Under the pieces are notes generated by a model that saw only the letters and a list, made by a program, of their open reading frames with translations, ran no database searches and was not told the origin of the DNA. Shown one piece after another: positions 10,310 through 20,053 of a DNA stretch of 64,000 bases. The stretch covers positions 160,981 through 224,980 of the forward strand of contig JAUJOW010000002.1 in the NCBI GenBank assembly GCA_030447445.1, in the 5' to 3' direction. The stretch's first letter is position 1; each line of letters starts with the position of its first letter. Position numbers and translations under genes: made by a program. The stretch comes from Acidimicrobiales bacterium (GTDB lineage Bacteria; Actinomycetota; Acidimicrobiia; Acidimicrobiales; Iamiaceae).

Positions 10310-10317
10310 CCCGCCCC

Positions 10318-10626
10318 ATGCTCTGGTTCGAGCGGCAGGTCGTCGCCACCCTCGTGAGCACCCTCGACGACGGCCGCCGCACCGAGATCGAGGGCTTCGT
10401 CGACGGCGCCCTGGCCGCCCAGCCCGCACACATCCGGGCCGGTGTGGCCGCCGAATCCCTGCTCATCGGCGCCTGGTCCCGGCTGACCGGGGGCGGTGGC
10501 GGCGACGGTGGCCCCCACCCCGTCCGCATCGAGTCGCTCGAGGCCAGCCCGATCGGCCCCGTCCGCCAGTACGTCCGCCTGCTGCGCTCCCTCGTCCTGT
10601 TCGCCGAGCACGAGCTGGCCCCGTGA
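10318..10626 (+). CDS. Small hypothetical protein coupled to GMC oxidoreductase
   Basis: A 102-residue soluble protein beginning MLWFERQVVATLV, with an amphipathic helical look and no membrane segment or known motif that I recognise. Its stop overlaps the GTG of the oxidoreductase by four bases (GTGA), so the two are translationally coupled and probably interact or act in sequence. Small partner subunits also occur beside some membrane GMC dehydrogenases (gluconate 2-dehydrogenase subunit 3 is one kind), but similarity to that family is only a guess here. The start ATG sits 8 nt after TAGGCT. GC and codon use match the neighbours. Confidence 0.6.
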   Translation: MLWFERQVVATLVSTLDDGRRTEIEGFVDGALAAQPAHIRAGVAAESLLIGAWSRLTGGGGGDGGPHPVRIESLEASPIGPVRQYVRLLRSLVLFAEHELAP

Positions 10627-12053
10627 GGCCGTCGACCATCGACACCGACATCCTCGTCGTCGGGTCCGGCGCTGGAGGGGCCGTCACCGCCTCCACGCTG
10701 GCGGCGGCCGGTCGGACCGTGACCGTGGTCGAGGAGGGTCCGTGGGTGGACCCCGACGCCCTGGACCCGTTCTCCATCGAGGAAATGGTGGCCAAGTACC
10801 GCTACCGGGGGGCATCGGCAGCGCTGGGCGCTCCGGTGGTCGCCTACGCCGAGGGACGGTGCGTCGGCGGCAGCACCGAGATCAACAGCGGGTTGTGGCA
10901 CCGGGCCCCGGGCGACCTCATCGACGAGTGGCGCAACACCTACCAGATCGACGAGTTCACCCCCGACACCATCGCCCGCTACTCCGAGCGGATCGAGGAC
11001 GACCTCGGCGTCTCCCGCCTGCCAGGGGCACCGCCACCGTCGTCGGCCATGCTCGAGCGGGGGGCCACCAAGCTCGACTGGCGGGCGGTCGAGTTCGCTC
11101 GGGTCTTTCGCTACGAGGCGAGCGGCCGGGGGACCAAGCAGACCATGGCCCGCACCCTGCTGCCCCGGGCCGTGCACGACGGCGCCGAGGTGATCCCCGA
11201 CTGCCAGGTGCTGAAGCTGCTGCACCACCACGACCGCGTGGTCGGCGCCCGCTGCCGCCGCCACCTCGACACCGGGCAGGACGAGGTGCTCACCATCAAC
11301 GCCGAGCACGTCTTCGTCTGCGGCGGGGCCATCCAGACCCCCGCCCTACTCCAGCGCAGTGGGTTCCGGGCCAACATCGGCAATGGCTTGAAGCTCCACC
11401 CCACCATCAAGATCGCCGCCCGCTTCCCCCACCCCCTCGACCACGGCGACGTGCCGATGCACCGCATCACCGAGTTCTCCCCTCACCTCAGCATCGGTGG
11501 TTCGCAGAGCCGACGGGGTCACGTGGCCCTGGCGTTGGCCGAGTCGGGCACCGAGCACACCGAGGCCATGGAGGATTGGGAGAACGTCTCCATCTACTAC
11601 GCCGCCATCCGCAGCGACGCCGGGGGCCGGGTGATGGCCGTGCCCGGCCTGCGGGCGCCGATCGTGACCTACCGGCTCACCGAGGGCGACCTGAGCCGGC
11701 TGGCGCGCGGGCTGGTGCACCTGGGCGAGGCGCTGCTCGCCGCCGGGGCCACCGAGCTGTACCCGTCGGTGACGGGGGCGCCGGTGGTCCGCCGGCCCGA
11801 GGAGCTGGCGCAGTGGTGGGCGGCCGTCACCAGGACCAACGCCAACCTCATGACCGTGCACATGACCTCGACGGTCCGGATCGGTGAGGACCGCGACCGC
11901 ACCGGAGCCGACAGCTTCGGCCGGGTGTGGGGAACCGCCAACCTGCGGGTCAACGACGCCGCGCTCGTGCCCGACGCCCCCGGAGTGAACCCGCAGGCCT
12001 CGATCATGGCCATCGCCGCCCGCAACTGCGACCACTTCCTCGCCGGCGCATGA
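10623..12053 (+). CDS. GMC family FAD-dependent oxidoreductase
   Basis: A 476-residue flavoprotein. The N-terminal ILVVGSGAGGAVTASTLA (about residues 10-27) is the ADP-binding loop of FAD, followed by VVEEG and the GMC signature region GRCVGGSTEINSGLWHR. HVFVCGGAIQTPALLQRSG is the second GMC signature. The C-terminal domain carries HMTSTVRIG and the closing VNPQASIMAIA block with its conserved Asn-Pro. GMC enzymes oxidise alcohols of sugars, choline or sterols. Here it is followed by two SDR enzymes in overlapping frames, so it may oxidise a sugar or lipid alcohol that these reductases or epimerases also handle. Start GTG overlaps the previous stop. Family is certain; substrate unknown. Confidence 0.88.
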   Translation: MRPSTIDTDILVVGSGAGGAVTASTLAAAGRTVTVVEEGPWVDPDALDPFSIEEMVAKYRYRGASAALGAPVVAYAEGRCVGGSTEINSGLWHRAPGDLIDEWRNTYQIDEFTPDTIARYSERIEDDLGVSRLPGAPPPSSAMLERGATKLDWRAVEFARVFRYEASGRGTKQTMARTLLPRAVHDGAEVIPDCQVLKLLHHHDRVVGARCRRHLDTGQDEVLTINAEHVFVCGGAIQTPALLQRSGFRANIGNGLKLHPTIKIAARFPHPLDHGDVPMHRITEFSPHLSIGGSQSRRGHVALALAESGTEHTEAMEDWENVSIYYAAIRSDAGGRVMAVPGLRAPIVTYRLTEGDLSRLARGLVHLGEALLAAGATELYPSVTGAPVVRRPEELAQWWAAVTRTNANLMTVHMTSTVRIGEDRDRTGADSFGRVWGTANLRVNDAALVPDAPGVNPQASIMAIAARNCDHFLAGA

Positions 12054-13129
12054 CCGAACCGAGGACGGCCGGCGCACCAACGCCGGCGGGAGGGAGCGAC
12101 CGCGACGCGACCGGTCCCCCCCGGTCCGTGATCACCGGGGCAGCCGGCTGGCTCGGGCAGAACCTGGTGCGCCGCCTGGCCGGCGACGGGCGGTCGGTCC
12201 GGTGTCTGGTCCACGACGCCGATGAGGCGCCGCTGCTCGAGCTCGTCGGGCGCGACGCGGAGGTGGTGGTGGGCGACACCCGCGACCCCGCTGCCGTGGA
12301 CCGGCTGTTCGACGGTGTCGGCCCAGCCACGGTGTTCCACGCCGCCGCCGTGATCCACCCCCGGAACGGGACCCGTGAGTTCTTCGACGTCAACGTGGGC
12401 GGCACCCAGCTCGTCCTCGACCGGGCCCGCCGGTCCCGAGCCCGCCGGTTCGTGCACGTCTCCTCGAACTCGCCCTTCGGCGCCAACCCGACGCCCGACG
12501 ACCGCTTCACCGAGGACTCGCCGTACAACCCGTACCTCGGCTACGGCCAGTCGAAGCACGAAGCCGAACAGATCGTGTGGCGGGCCGGCGAGCGGGGCGA
12601 CCTGTCCACCGTGATCATCCGCGCCCCGTGGTTCTACGGGCCCTACCAGCCGCCCCGCCAGACCCAGTTCTTCGCCGCCGTGCGCAAGGGGCGGTTCCCA
12701 CTGCTCGGCGACGGCTCGAACCGGCGCTCGATGGTGTACACCACCAACCTCGTGGACGGGCTCCTCCTCGCCGAGGCCGCCGATGTTGCCCCGGGCCGGG
12801 CCTACTGGATCGCCGACGCCGAGCCCTACGCCATGCGGGACGTGATCACCACCGTGCGGGAAGCGCTCGCCGCCGAGGGGCTCGCCGTGTCGTCCCGCCA
12901 GCTGCGGATCCCCGCCGCCGCCGGCGTGGTGGCCGAGCGGATCGACCGGGTGCTGCAGGACCGGGGCCGGTACGTGCAGGCCCTCCACGTGCTGGGTGAG
13001 CTCAAGGACACCATCGCCTGCGACATCGGCCGGGCCCGAGCCGAGCTCGGCTACGAGCCGTCGGTGGCGCTCCTCGAGGGCATGCGGAGCAGCATCCGGT
13101 GGTGCCTCGACCGGGGCGAGGCCATCTGA
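12050..13129 (+). CDS. NAD-dependent epimerase/dehydratase (extended SDR)
   Basis: A 359-residue extended SDR. After a ~25-residue lead comes the nucleotide loop SVITGAAGWLGQNLV, the VVVGDTRD segment, FHAAAVIHP, VSSNSPFG and the active-site pair YGQSKHEAE (YxxxK). It resembles nucleotide-sugar epimerases and 3-beta-hydroxysteroid dehydrogenase-like SDRs. It starts at an ATG that overlaps the stop of the GMC gene (ATGA) and ends in TGATG shared with the next SDR. Its place between an oxidoreductase, another SDR and GT-C genes points to a sugar or sugar-lipid substrate. Epimerisation, dehydration or ketone reduction cannot be told apart from sequence alone. Confidence 0.82.
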   Translation: MTEPRTAGAPTPAGGSDRDATGPPRSVITGAAGWLGQNLVRRLAGDGRSVRCLVHDADEAPLLELVGRDAEVVVGDTRDPAAVDRLFDGVGPATVFHAAAVIHPRNGTREFFDVNVGGTQLVLDRARRSRARRFVHVSSNSPFGANPTPDDRFTEDSPYNPYLGYGQSKHEAEQIVWRAGERGDLSTVIIRAPWFYGPYQPPRQTQFFAAVRKGRFPLLGDGSNRRSMVYTTNLVDGLLLAEAADVAPGRAYWIADAEPYAMRDVITTVREALAAEGLAVSSRQLRIPAAAGVVAERIDRVLQDRGRYVQALHVLGELKDTIACDIGRARAELGYEPSVALLEGMRSSIRWCLDRGEAI

Positions 13130-14160
13130 TGGGTCGCACGGTGCTCGTCACCGGGGGCAGCGGCTACTTCGGCACCACCCTCGTCGACCTCGCCCTCGAT
13201 CGAGGCGACCGGGTGCGGGTGTTCGACCTGAACCCCCCGGGGTCCCGTGACGGTGACGTCGCGCACGTCGCCGGCGACGTGCGCGACCGGGACGTGCTGC
13301 ACGCGGCCTGCGACGGCGTGGACGTCGTCCTGCACAACGTGGCGCAGGTCCCCCTTGCCCGCGACCGCGACCTGTTCTGGTCGGTGAACGTGGTCGGCAC
13401 GGCCAACCTCCTGCTGGCCGCCCGAGACGCCGGCGTGGCCAAGGTGGTGCACACGTCGACGAGTGCCATCTTCGGCATCCCCGAGTCCAACCCGGTCACC
13501 GAGGACACCCCTCCCCGCCCACTCGAAGCGTACGGCCGGGCCAAGCTGCAGGCGGAGTGGTTGTGCCGTGAGGCCATCGAAACCGGGCTCGACGTGAGCA
13601 TCGTGCGCCCGCGCACCATCCTCGGCCACGGTCGCCTCGGCATCATGGCCATCCTGTTCGAGTTCGTGGCCGAGGGTGCCCCGGTGTTCGTGCTCGGCGA
13701 CGGCAGCAACCGGTACCAGTTCGTCCACGCCGACGACCTCGCCGACGCCTGCCTCCGGGCCGGCGACCGGGCCGGACCGGGTGTCTACAACGTCGGCGCC
13801 ACCGACTTCGGCACCATGCGGGAGACCCTCCAAGCCCTCGTCGACCACGCTGGCACCGGCTCCAGGGTCCGGTCGCTGCCCAGCGCTCCCGCCGCCGCCG
13901 CCCTGGCCGCGCTCACCGGCGTCGGCCTCGCTCCGTTCGCCCCCTATCACTGGCTGCTCTACGGCGAGTCGTTGTGGTTCGACACCGCCCGGGCCCAGAC
14001 CGAGCTGGGATGGCGACCCCAGCGGTCCAACGCCGAGATGGTGGTGGAGTCCTACGAGTGGTTCCTCGCCCACCGCCACCAACTCGCTGGCGCGGCAGGC
14101 TCCCACCACCAGTCGCCGGCCAAGCTGGGTCTGCTGCGCATCCTCAAACGACTCCCGTGA
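13129..14160 (+). CDS. NAD-dependent epimerase/dehydratase (extended SDR)
   Basis: A 343-residue extended SDR with VLVTGGSGYFGTTLV at the N-terminus, VFDLNPPGS, DVRDRDVLHAACDGVDVVLH, STSAIFG and the catalytic YGRAKLQAEWL (YxxxK). RPRTILGHGRLG and VHADDLADACL are the usual later blocks of sugar-nucleotide epimerases. The ATG overlaps the preceding stop by one base and the next gene's GTG overlaps its own TGA. It probably works in sequence with the SDR just before it, for example oxidation and reduction of a hexose or a polyprenyl-linked sugar; that is inference. The C-terminal ~50 residues are basic and lack a membrane helix. Confidence 0.82.
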   Translation: MGRTVLVTGGSGYFGTTLVDLALDRGDRVRVFDLNPPGSRDGDVAHVAGDVRDRDVLHAACDGVDVVLHNVAQVPLARDRDLFWSVNVVGTANLLLAARDAGVAKVVHTSTSAIFGIPESNPVTEDTPPRPLEAYGRAKLQAEWLCREAIETGLDVSIVRPRTILGHGRLGIMAILFEFVAEGAPVFVLGDGSNRYQFVHADDLADACLRAGDRAGPGVYNVGATDFGTMRETLQALVDHAGTGSRVRSLPSAPAAAALAALTGVGLAPFAPYHWLLYGESLWFDTARAQTELGWRPQRSNAEMVVESYEWFLAHRHQLAGAAGSHHQSPAKLGLLRILKRLP

Positions 14161-15491
14161 GGACGCGGACCCCCTCGCCCGCACAGGCCCCGTCCGGGTC
14201 GGTGGCGGCCTCAACCGCGACACGACGGTCGACCAAGCCCTTCGACGGCAAGGACGTCCGAATCGTCGCCATCTGCTTCCTGGTGGCGCTGGCGCTGAGG
14301 CTGGCGTTCGTCATGATCGTCGAGCGTCCCTCGTTCAGCTTCACCGACGCGTTCTTCTACCACTTCTACGGCGAGTCGTTGGCCGAGGGGCGTGGCTATG
14401 TCCGCGTGGACGGCTCCCCCACGGCGCAGTGGCCACCGGGCTTCTCGTTCCTGCTGTCGCTCGTGTACCGGCTGTTCAGCGCCGACCCGCTCAATGGGGA
14501 GATCCTGAACGCCGTGCTCGGGGCCCTGACCGTGGCCCTGCTCTACGTCGTGGCCCGCCGGGCCTTCGGGCGGGCCGAGGCGGTCGTTGCGGCGGTGTGG
14601 ATGGCCGTGTTGCCCGGCCCCATCCTCTGGGCCGACGTCTTGTTCACCGAGACCTTCTACACCTTCATGCTGGTCGCCTTCTTCGCGATGTTGGCCGTTC
14701 TGCCGACCCGGTGGTGGGCGGTGTTCCTGCTCGGCGTGGTGGTGGGCATGTCCGCGCTCGTCCGCGGTGAGGGGCTCTTCCTCGCCCTCCCCGCGTTGGC
14801 GCTGTGGTGGCGGCAGACCAACCTCCGCACCCTGGGTGCCCGGGCCGCTGTCCTCGGTGCGGCCAGGGTGCTGGCCATCACGCCCTGGACCATCCGCAAC
14901 GCGGTACAGCTCGACACCTTCGCCCCCGTCTCCTCGAACGTGGGCGCCACGTTGTGGGCCGGTCACAACCCCGCCGCCTACGGCGGGCCGACCTACTACC
15001 AGGACTACGAGCGCTTCGGTGACGACATCGTGAAGCGGGAGGTCGAGTCGGCCAAGTACCTGCGGGGCGAAGCCCTCGACTACATGGTCAGCCACCCCGT
15101 CCGTGAGCTCCAGCTCATCCCGCTCAAGCTGATCTACCTGAACCGGGGCGACGCCCAGGTGCTCGAGCTGGTCAACAGCGCCGCCCCCGGCGACCGCAAG
15201 CCGCTGAAGCGCACCGACGAGATCCGCCTCGAGGTCCTGGCCGACATCGGCTACTACGGCCTGCTCACGCTCACGGTCATCTCGGTGGCGCTGCTACGCC
15301 GTGACCTCTGGCGCCGACCCATCACGCGGGCGGCGCTGGTGGCCATGATCACGTCGCTCGTGCTGTACGGGTTCTTGTACTTCGGGAGCTACCGGTACCG
15401 CTTCCCGCTCGAACCGCTGATGATCCTCGTGGCTGCCCCGCTGGTCACCAGCGTGTGGCGGACACGGTCGACGCTGCCGCTCGCCGCCTGA
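14157..15491 (+). CDS. GT39-like GT-C membrane glycosyltransferase
   Basis: A 444-residue GT-C protein read from a GTG that overlaps the previous stop (GTGA). The first helix (IVAICFLVALALRLAFVMIV) is followed by the acidic first loop with DAFFYHFYGESLAEGRGY and WPPGFSFLLSL, typical of ArnT/PMT_2-like enzymes. Further pairs of helices contain VLFTETFYTFML, SALVRGEGLFLALP and LAITPWTIRNAV. The family moves sugars from polyprenyl phosphate to lipids or glycans on the outer membrane face. Several close relatives lie in this window (31293, 53285, 57261, 58641, 59959). It belongs to the 8274-17479 operon. Confidence 0.8.
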   Translation: MRTRTPSPAQAPSGSVAASTATRRSTKPFDGKDVRIVAICFLVALALRLAFVMIVERPSFSFTDAFFYHFYGESLAEGRGYVRVDGSPTAQWPPGFSFLLSLVYRLFSADPLNGEILNAVLGALTVALLYVVARRAFGRAEAVVAAVWMAVLPGPILWADVLFTETFYTFMLVAFFAMLAVLPTRWWAVFLLGVVVGMSALVRGEGLFLALPALALWWRQTNLRTLGARAAVLGAARVLAITPWTIRNAVQLDTFAPVSSNVGATLWAGHNPAAYGGPTYYQDYERFGDDIVKREVESAKYLRGEALDYMVSHPVRELQLIPLKLIYLNRGDAQVLELVNSAAPGDRKPLKRTDEIRLEVLADIGYYGLLTLTVISVALLRRDLWRRPITRAALVAMITSLVLYGFLYFGSYRYRFPLEPLMILVAAPLVTSVWRTRSTLPLAA

Positions 15492-15496
15492 CGGTG

Positions 15497-17479
15497 ATGC
15501 AACCGAGCGGCGACGCCCGACTCGCCTCCCGCTTCCTCCCGGTGGCCGTGGCCGCCGCCCTGGCGCCGATCGTGGTCGCCACGGCGCGAGCCGTCGACCG
15601 AGGCTGGCTCCCAGTGGGCGACAACGCCTTCTTCGCCATCCGCGCCGCTGACGTCCTCACCTCGCATCCGCCGCTGCTCGGGACGTGGACGTCCAACTCG
15701 CTCGCCACCGGGATCGACGCCAACAACCCCGGACCGCTGTTCTTCGACCTCCTGTCCCTGCCTGTCGGCGTTCTCCCGGGCGGCGCCGGGCTTGCCGTCG
15801 GAGTGGCCATCCTCAACGCGCTGACGGTCATCGGCATCGCGCTGCTCGCTCACCGTCGCGGCGGCCCCCTGCTCGGCATCCTTGCCACCGCCGTGTCGGC
15901 CGGGCTGTGCTGGGCCATGGGCAGCGAGCTGCTCTTCGACCCCTGGCAGCCCCACGCCATGCTCCTCCCGTTCCTCTGCTTCCTCCTGTTGATCTGGTCC
16001 CTCACCTGCGGTGACCTGGTGCTCCTCCCGGTGGCCGCCGGCGTCGGCAGCCTCCTCCTCCAGACCCATCTCAGCTACGCCGTGCTGGTGCCGGTGCTCG
16101 CCGTCTGGGGAGTCCTCGGCCTGGTTCTCGACCTGCGCCGTCGCCGCCGGGAGCACCCCCAGGCCTGGCCGTCCCTGTCGCGGCGGTTCGCCGTCTGGGG
16201 GGCGGCGGGCGCCGGGGTGGGGCTGGTCGGCTGGGTTCAACCGCTGATCGAGCAGTTCACGGCCGCCGGCGACGGGAACTTGACTCGCCTGGCCGACACC
16301 CTCGGCGAATCGGCGAGCGGAACCGTCGGTTACAGCCGGGCAGCGCAGCTGCTCGCCAGCGTCACCACCCTGCCACCGTGGTGGCTTCGACCGTCGTTCG
16401 GGGAGGCATGGCTCCCGTCGCCCGACGCCATCGTGGTCGAGCCCGACAGCGCATCACTGCCCTCGGTGCCCCTGGCCGCCGGTGCCCTCGCCGCCCTCGC
16501 CGCCCTCATCGCATGGTGCCTGTGGGACGCCCACCGCCGGGACGACCGGGTGGCGTCGAGCGCGGTCATCACCGCCGCCGTGGCCCTCGTCGCCGGGATG
16601 GTGACCGCCGGGCAGGCCCCCATCGGGTTGTTCGGGCTCGCCCCCCACCAGTTCCGGTGGCTGTGGCCCTTGGCCGCGTTCACCGCCTTCGCCATTGCCG
16701 CCGCCCTCGCCCGCCGGGTGGCTCCATCGCCGGTCCCTCGACGAGCGTTGGTCGGGGGCTTCTCCGTCGCCGCCGTCGTCCTGTCCCTCCTCAACCTGCC
16801 GACCTACAACCAAGGCGTCGGCCCGAGCGCCGACGACTACGCCATCCCGGTGATCCGCGACCTCGGCCGCCAGATGGGCACGCTCGAGGGCCGGGGCACG
16901 TTGCTGGTGGACCTGGAAGGCGAGGAGTTCGCCAGCCCGTACAGCACGCCGATCATGGCCGAGCTCCAGCGCCGGGACATCCCCTTCGTCGTCAAGGACC
17001 CGACCACCATTCGCCAGCTCGGCCCGACCCGGCGCTTCACGGGCAGCAACGCCGACGCCACGCTGACCTACCGGGTGGGCAACGGTACGCGCAAGCCACC
17101 GCCGGGCAGCCGGCGGGTCGCCCTCCACGAGGCGCTGTCGGCCTCCGAACGTGAGGAGCTGGACGAGCTACGGGCCCGCATCGCCGTCTACCTCGCCGAA
17201 CGCGACGGCCTCGAGCTGAACCGGCGCGGCAGGGCAGTGGCTCGGGCCGGCAAGCTGCCCCAGAGCCGGGCCAAGGCATCTGGCCAGCCGGTGTCGCCGG
17301 AGGCGCTCCTCGCCTCCCGAGAGGTGCTGTACACGGTCCAGGAGGACCTCCTCGTGCTCGACGAGGTCTGGGCCCCCCGGTTCGAGCGCTACGCCCGCCT
17401 CCAGGACCGGTTCGACGAGCAGACGGTGGCGCTGTTCCTCGGGCCGGTGGACGGCGCCTCCGCTGGCGGGCCTCCCTGA
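15497..17479 (+). CDS. GT-C family membrane glycosyltransferase-like protein (660 aa)
   Basis: An intact 660-residue member of the family also seen at 8274, 35413 and 47799. The first helix is followed by RGWLPVGDNAFFAIRAADVL, SHPPLLGTWTSNSLA and NPGPLFFDLLSLP, the counterpart of the GSHPGPLSF loop of its relatives. About ten more helices and a ~190-residue soluble C-terminus ending in FERYARLQDRFDEQTVALF complete it. Pieces closely matching its N- and C-terminal ends are found at 30844-31130 and 35162-35302. An ATG at 15497 (or GTG at 15494) lies a few bases after the preceding stop; the ATG is preferred. Last gene of the operon. Outer-face sugar transfer is likely, substrate unknown. Confidence 0.75.
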   Translation: MQPSGDARLASRFLPVAVAAALAPIVVATARAVDRGWLPVGDNAFFAIRAADVLTSHPPLLGTWTSNSLATGIDANNPGPLFFDLLSLPVGVLPGGAGLAVGVAILNALTVIGIALLAHRRGGPLLGILATAVSAGLCWAMGSELLFDPWQPHAMLLPFLCFLLLIWSLTCGDLVLLPVAAGVGSLLLQTHLSYAVLVPVLAVWGVLGLVLDLRRRRREHPQAWPSLSRRFAVWGAAGAGVGLVGWVQPLIEQFTAAGDGNLTRLADTLGESASGTVGYSRAAQLLASVTTLPPWWLRPSFGEAWLPSPDAIVVEPDSASLPSVPLAAGALAALAALIAWCLWDAHRRDDRVASSAVITAAVALVAGMVTAGQAPIGLFGLAPHQFRWLWPLAAFTAFAIAAALARRVAPSPVPRRALVGGFSVAAVVLSLLNLPTYNQGVGPSADDYAIPVIRDLGRQMGTLEGRGTLLVDLEGEEFASPYSTPIMAELQRRDIPFVVKDPTTIRQLGPTRRFTGSNADATLTYRVGNGTRKPPPGSRRVALHEALSASEREELDELRARIAVYLAERDGLELNRRGRAVARAGKLPQSRAKASGQPVSPEALLASREVLYTVQEDLLVLDEVWAPRFERYARLQDRFDEQTVALFLGPVDGASAGGPP

Positions 17480-17497
17480 TCGACGCAGGGCGGTCGC

Positions 17498-17503
17498 TAT
17501 GCT
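17498..17503 (+). promoter_or_regulatory. Candidate -10 box before the spermidine-synthase-like membrane gene
   Basis: TATGCT about 70 nt before the ATG at 17575, in the gap after the operon's last stop. No start codon follows at leaderless distance, so a leader is implied. Confidence 0.35.
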
Positions 17504-17574
17504 GCCGCTGGCCCCTCGCTTGACGTGGGCGGCTGAGCGGCGCACCTCCTCGAGCGAAGCGGATCTCTTCGTGC

Positions 17575-19914
17575 ATGGCCCAGACGACGGACGAGCTGAC
17601 GACGGACGCCACAGGAGCGGCGGCCATCGCGTCGAGGCCATCTGAGAACGACGCCCCTCCGTCGCCTCCGGAGCCGGGCAAACGACGGAGCCACAACCTC
17701 GAGATCCCGCTGATCAGCTTCGCCGCCCTGCTGCTCGAGATCAGCTGGACTCGGGTCTCGTTCAAGCTCTTCTACTACTGCACCTATCTCGTCATCGGCC
17801 TGGCCCTGCTCGGGATCGGCTGCGGGGCGGGTGCTCGTGGCCTTGTCGGGCCGCCTGCGGCGGGCCACCACCGACTCGATCCTCGTCTGGGGTTCGCTCT
17901 GGGGCGGGCTCAGCCTCGGGCGCGGCTACCTGCTGATCGCCCGCATCGACATCGCCTCGCTCGAGATCTGGACTACGGCACGTCCCGCTCCATCACCAGC
18001 CTCGCCCTGCTGCTGGCGATCTGCCTGATCCTGTTCGCCTCCTTCGTGGCCGTGGGCGTCATGATCGCCACCCTCTTCTCCCGTGAGGGCGACCGCATCG
18101 GCCGCCTCTACTTCGCCGACCTCCTCGGGGCTGGCCTGGCCTGCGCCGTGGTCGTGTCCCTGCTCTCGTTCATCGGCCCGGTGGCCACGATCATGCTCGC
18201 CGGCGTCATGCTCTCCCTCACCGGCGTGGGCGTCGCCCTGCGGGGAGGACGGCGAGCCCGCGCTCGGGCGGTGCCCGCCGGCCTCGTCCTCGCCGTCCTC
18301 CTGGGCGTCGCCGTCGTAGCCCCCGACGCCGTCCTCCCCCCGCCAACGAGCAGACTCGGTCAAGGAGGAGTTGACCGACGAGAACTCGATCTACTCGTCG
18401 TGGAGCCCCATCTTCCGGGTCGACGTTCGCGACCGAGGCGCCTCCCGCGTCCTCTTCCACGACGGCCTGCACGGGTCGAGCATCTACCAGTTCGACGATG
18501 ACGTCTCGAGCCTGAGCCGCTTCGATACCGACCCTCGATCGCTGCCCTTCGCCGTGGTCGGCGCGAACCCGGAGAACGTGATGATCATCGGTGCGGCGGG
18601 GGGACACGAGACCTCTCGTCGCTCTACTACGACGCCGGCCACATCGATGCCATCTCGCTCAACCCCGTCACCCACGACCTGGTCGTGTATCGAATGGCCG
18701 ACTACGCCGGTCGCATCGCCGACCGCCCCGAGGTGAACTACGTCCACGGCGACGGCCGGTCCTTCCTGGCCCGCAGCAACGACAGCCACGACATCGTCTG
18801 GTACCCGCCCCGACAGCTACTCAGCGCGAACGCGACCACGGCAGGGGCCTTCGTCCTGTCCGAGAGCTACCTCTACACCAGCGAGACGATCAAGGAGAGC
18901 CTCGAGCACCTGGGGCCCGACGGCATCGTGGCCGCGCAGTTCGGCGAGGTGAACTTCGAGGCCAAGCCGAACCGCACCACCCGCTACGTGAGCACGGTTC
19001 GGGATGCGCTGGCCGACGTCGGCGTCGACGACCCTTCGCGCCACCTGCTCGTGGCCACGTCCTCCACCGACGTCGGCGCGTCGGTGGTGTCCACCATCCT
19101 GGTCAAGCGCTCACCGTTCACCGACGACGGACCCTTCTTCTGGCACTTCAGCGAGCTGAAGGATGTCATCGGCAACTTCGGTGACCCCATCGACCGCTTC
19201 GATCACGAGGATGCCACCGGCGAGCGGGTGCTGCTCCTCCTGCTCGGCGTGGCCACTCTCTTTGCCGCCGTCTTCCTCCTGTTGCCCTTCCTCACCATCC
19301 GCAAGACGTGGGCGGCGCTTCCCCGCAAGCCCCGCTCGGCGCTGTACTTCGCGTCGCTCGGCCTGGGCTTCATGTTCTTCGAGATCACGCTGATCCAGCG
19401 ACTCACGTTGTTCCTCGGGTACCCGACCTACTCGTTGACCGTGACGTTGGCCTCGCTGCTCGTCTTCACCGGCGTGGGCGCCCTCCTCTCCGAGCGCTGG
19501 AATGCCCACCCCCGACGGGTCGTGCCGGTGATGCTCGGCGTCGTCGCCGCCCTCACCGCCTTCTACCTGTTCGGCCTGCCCGTCCTCACCGACGCCCTGC
19601 TGGTATGGCCGCTCATCCCCCGGGTGCTGGTGGCCTTCCTCGTGCTGGCGCCGCTCGGCATCTGCCTGGGCACGTTCATGCCCCTCGGCCTGGGGGCGGT
19701 GGCCAGGCTGACCGAGCACTCCCGGGAGTACGTGGCCTGGGGGTGGGCCGTGAACGGCTTCGCCTCGGTGATCGGAGCTGTTCTGACCACCATCCTGGCC
19801 ATGACCTTCGGCTTCGCGGTGGTGCTGGTCTTCGCCCTCGCCGTCTACTGCGTCGCCCTGCTCGTGCTGCCGGGACTCCTGCGAGCGGCGCCGATGGCGG
19901 CCACCGACTCGTAG
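17575..19914 (+). pseudogene. Membrane protein with spermidine-synthase-like core (frameshifted)
   Basis: About 780 residues can be traced from the ATG at 17575, with frame changes near 17830, 17960, 18355 and 18600. The N-terminus is membrane-spanning (LEIPLISFAALLLEISWTRV). The central domain has ENSIYSSWSPIFRVDV, ENVMIIGAAGGHE (about residue 333), VNYVHGDGRSFLARSNDSHD and FVLSESYLYTSE, matching the SpdSyn-like fold of the proteins at 2692 and 20054. The last ~250 residues are a clean multi-spanning domain (LGFMFFEITLIQRLTLFLGY). The GxGxG-type loop has Ala-Ala-Gly-Gly, looser than usual. It converges on the intact relative at 20054. All domains are still recognisable, so the breaks may be recent or technical. 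Confidence 0.75.
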
Positions 19915-20053
19915 AGGTTGCGCGGATAGGTCACGTCGTGTCCCCGAAAGCGGCGCGGCTTCGCCGCAAACACCCACCGCGCTTGATGGAGACCTCGCCT
20001 ATCGGCTCGACCTCTTGGCACTCGAAGGAGGGCGTCCCTCGGCTCGTGTGCGG

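Noticed and set aside
8343..11309. A 988-codon open frame on the minus strand across three plus-strand genes
   Set aside because: It is rich in Gly, Arg, His and Pro with no domain, and lies antisense to intact genes with clear motifs; such frames arise from the high GC.
14900..14960. Possible internal promoter within the GT39-like gene at 14157
   Set aside because: TAnnnT strings inside coding DNA are too frequent to count without a nearby start codon.
19915..20053. Terminator between the two converging spermidine-synthase-like genes
   Set aside because: Only short GC palindromes (CGGCTTCGCCG type) and no T run; not enough to call.
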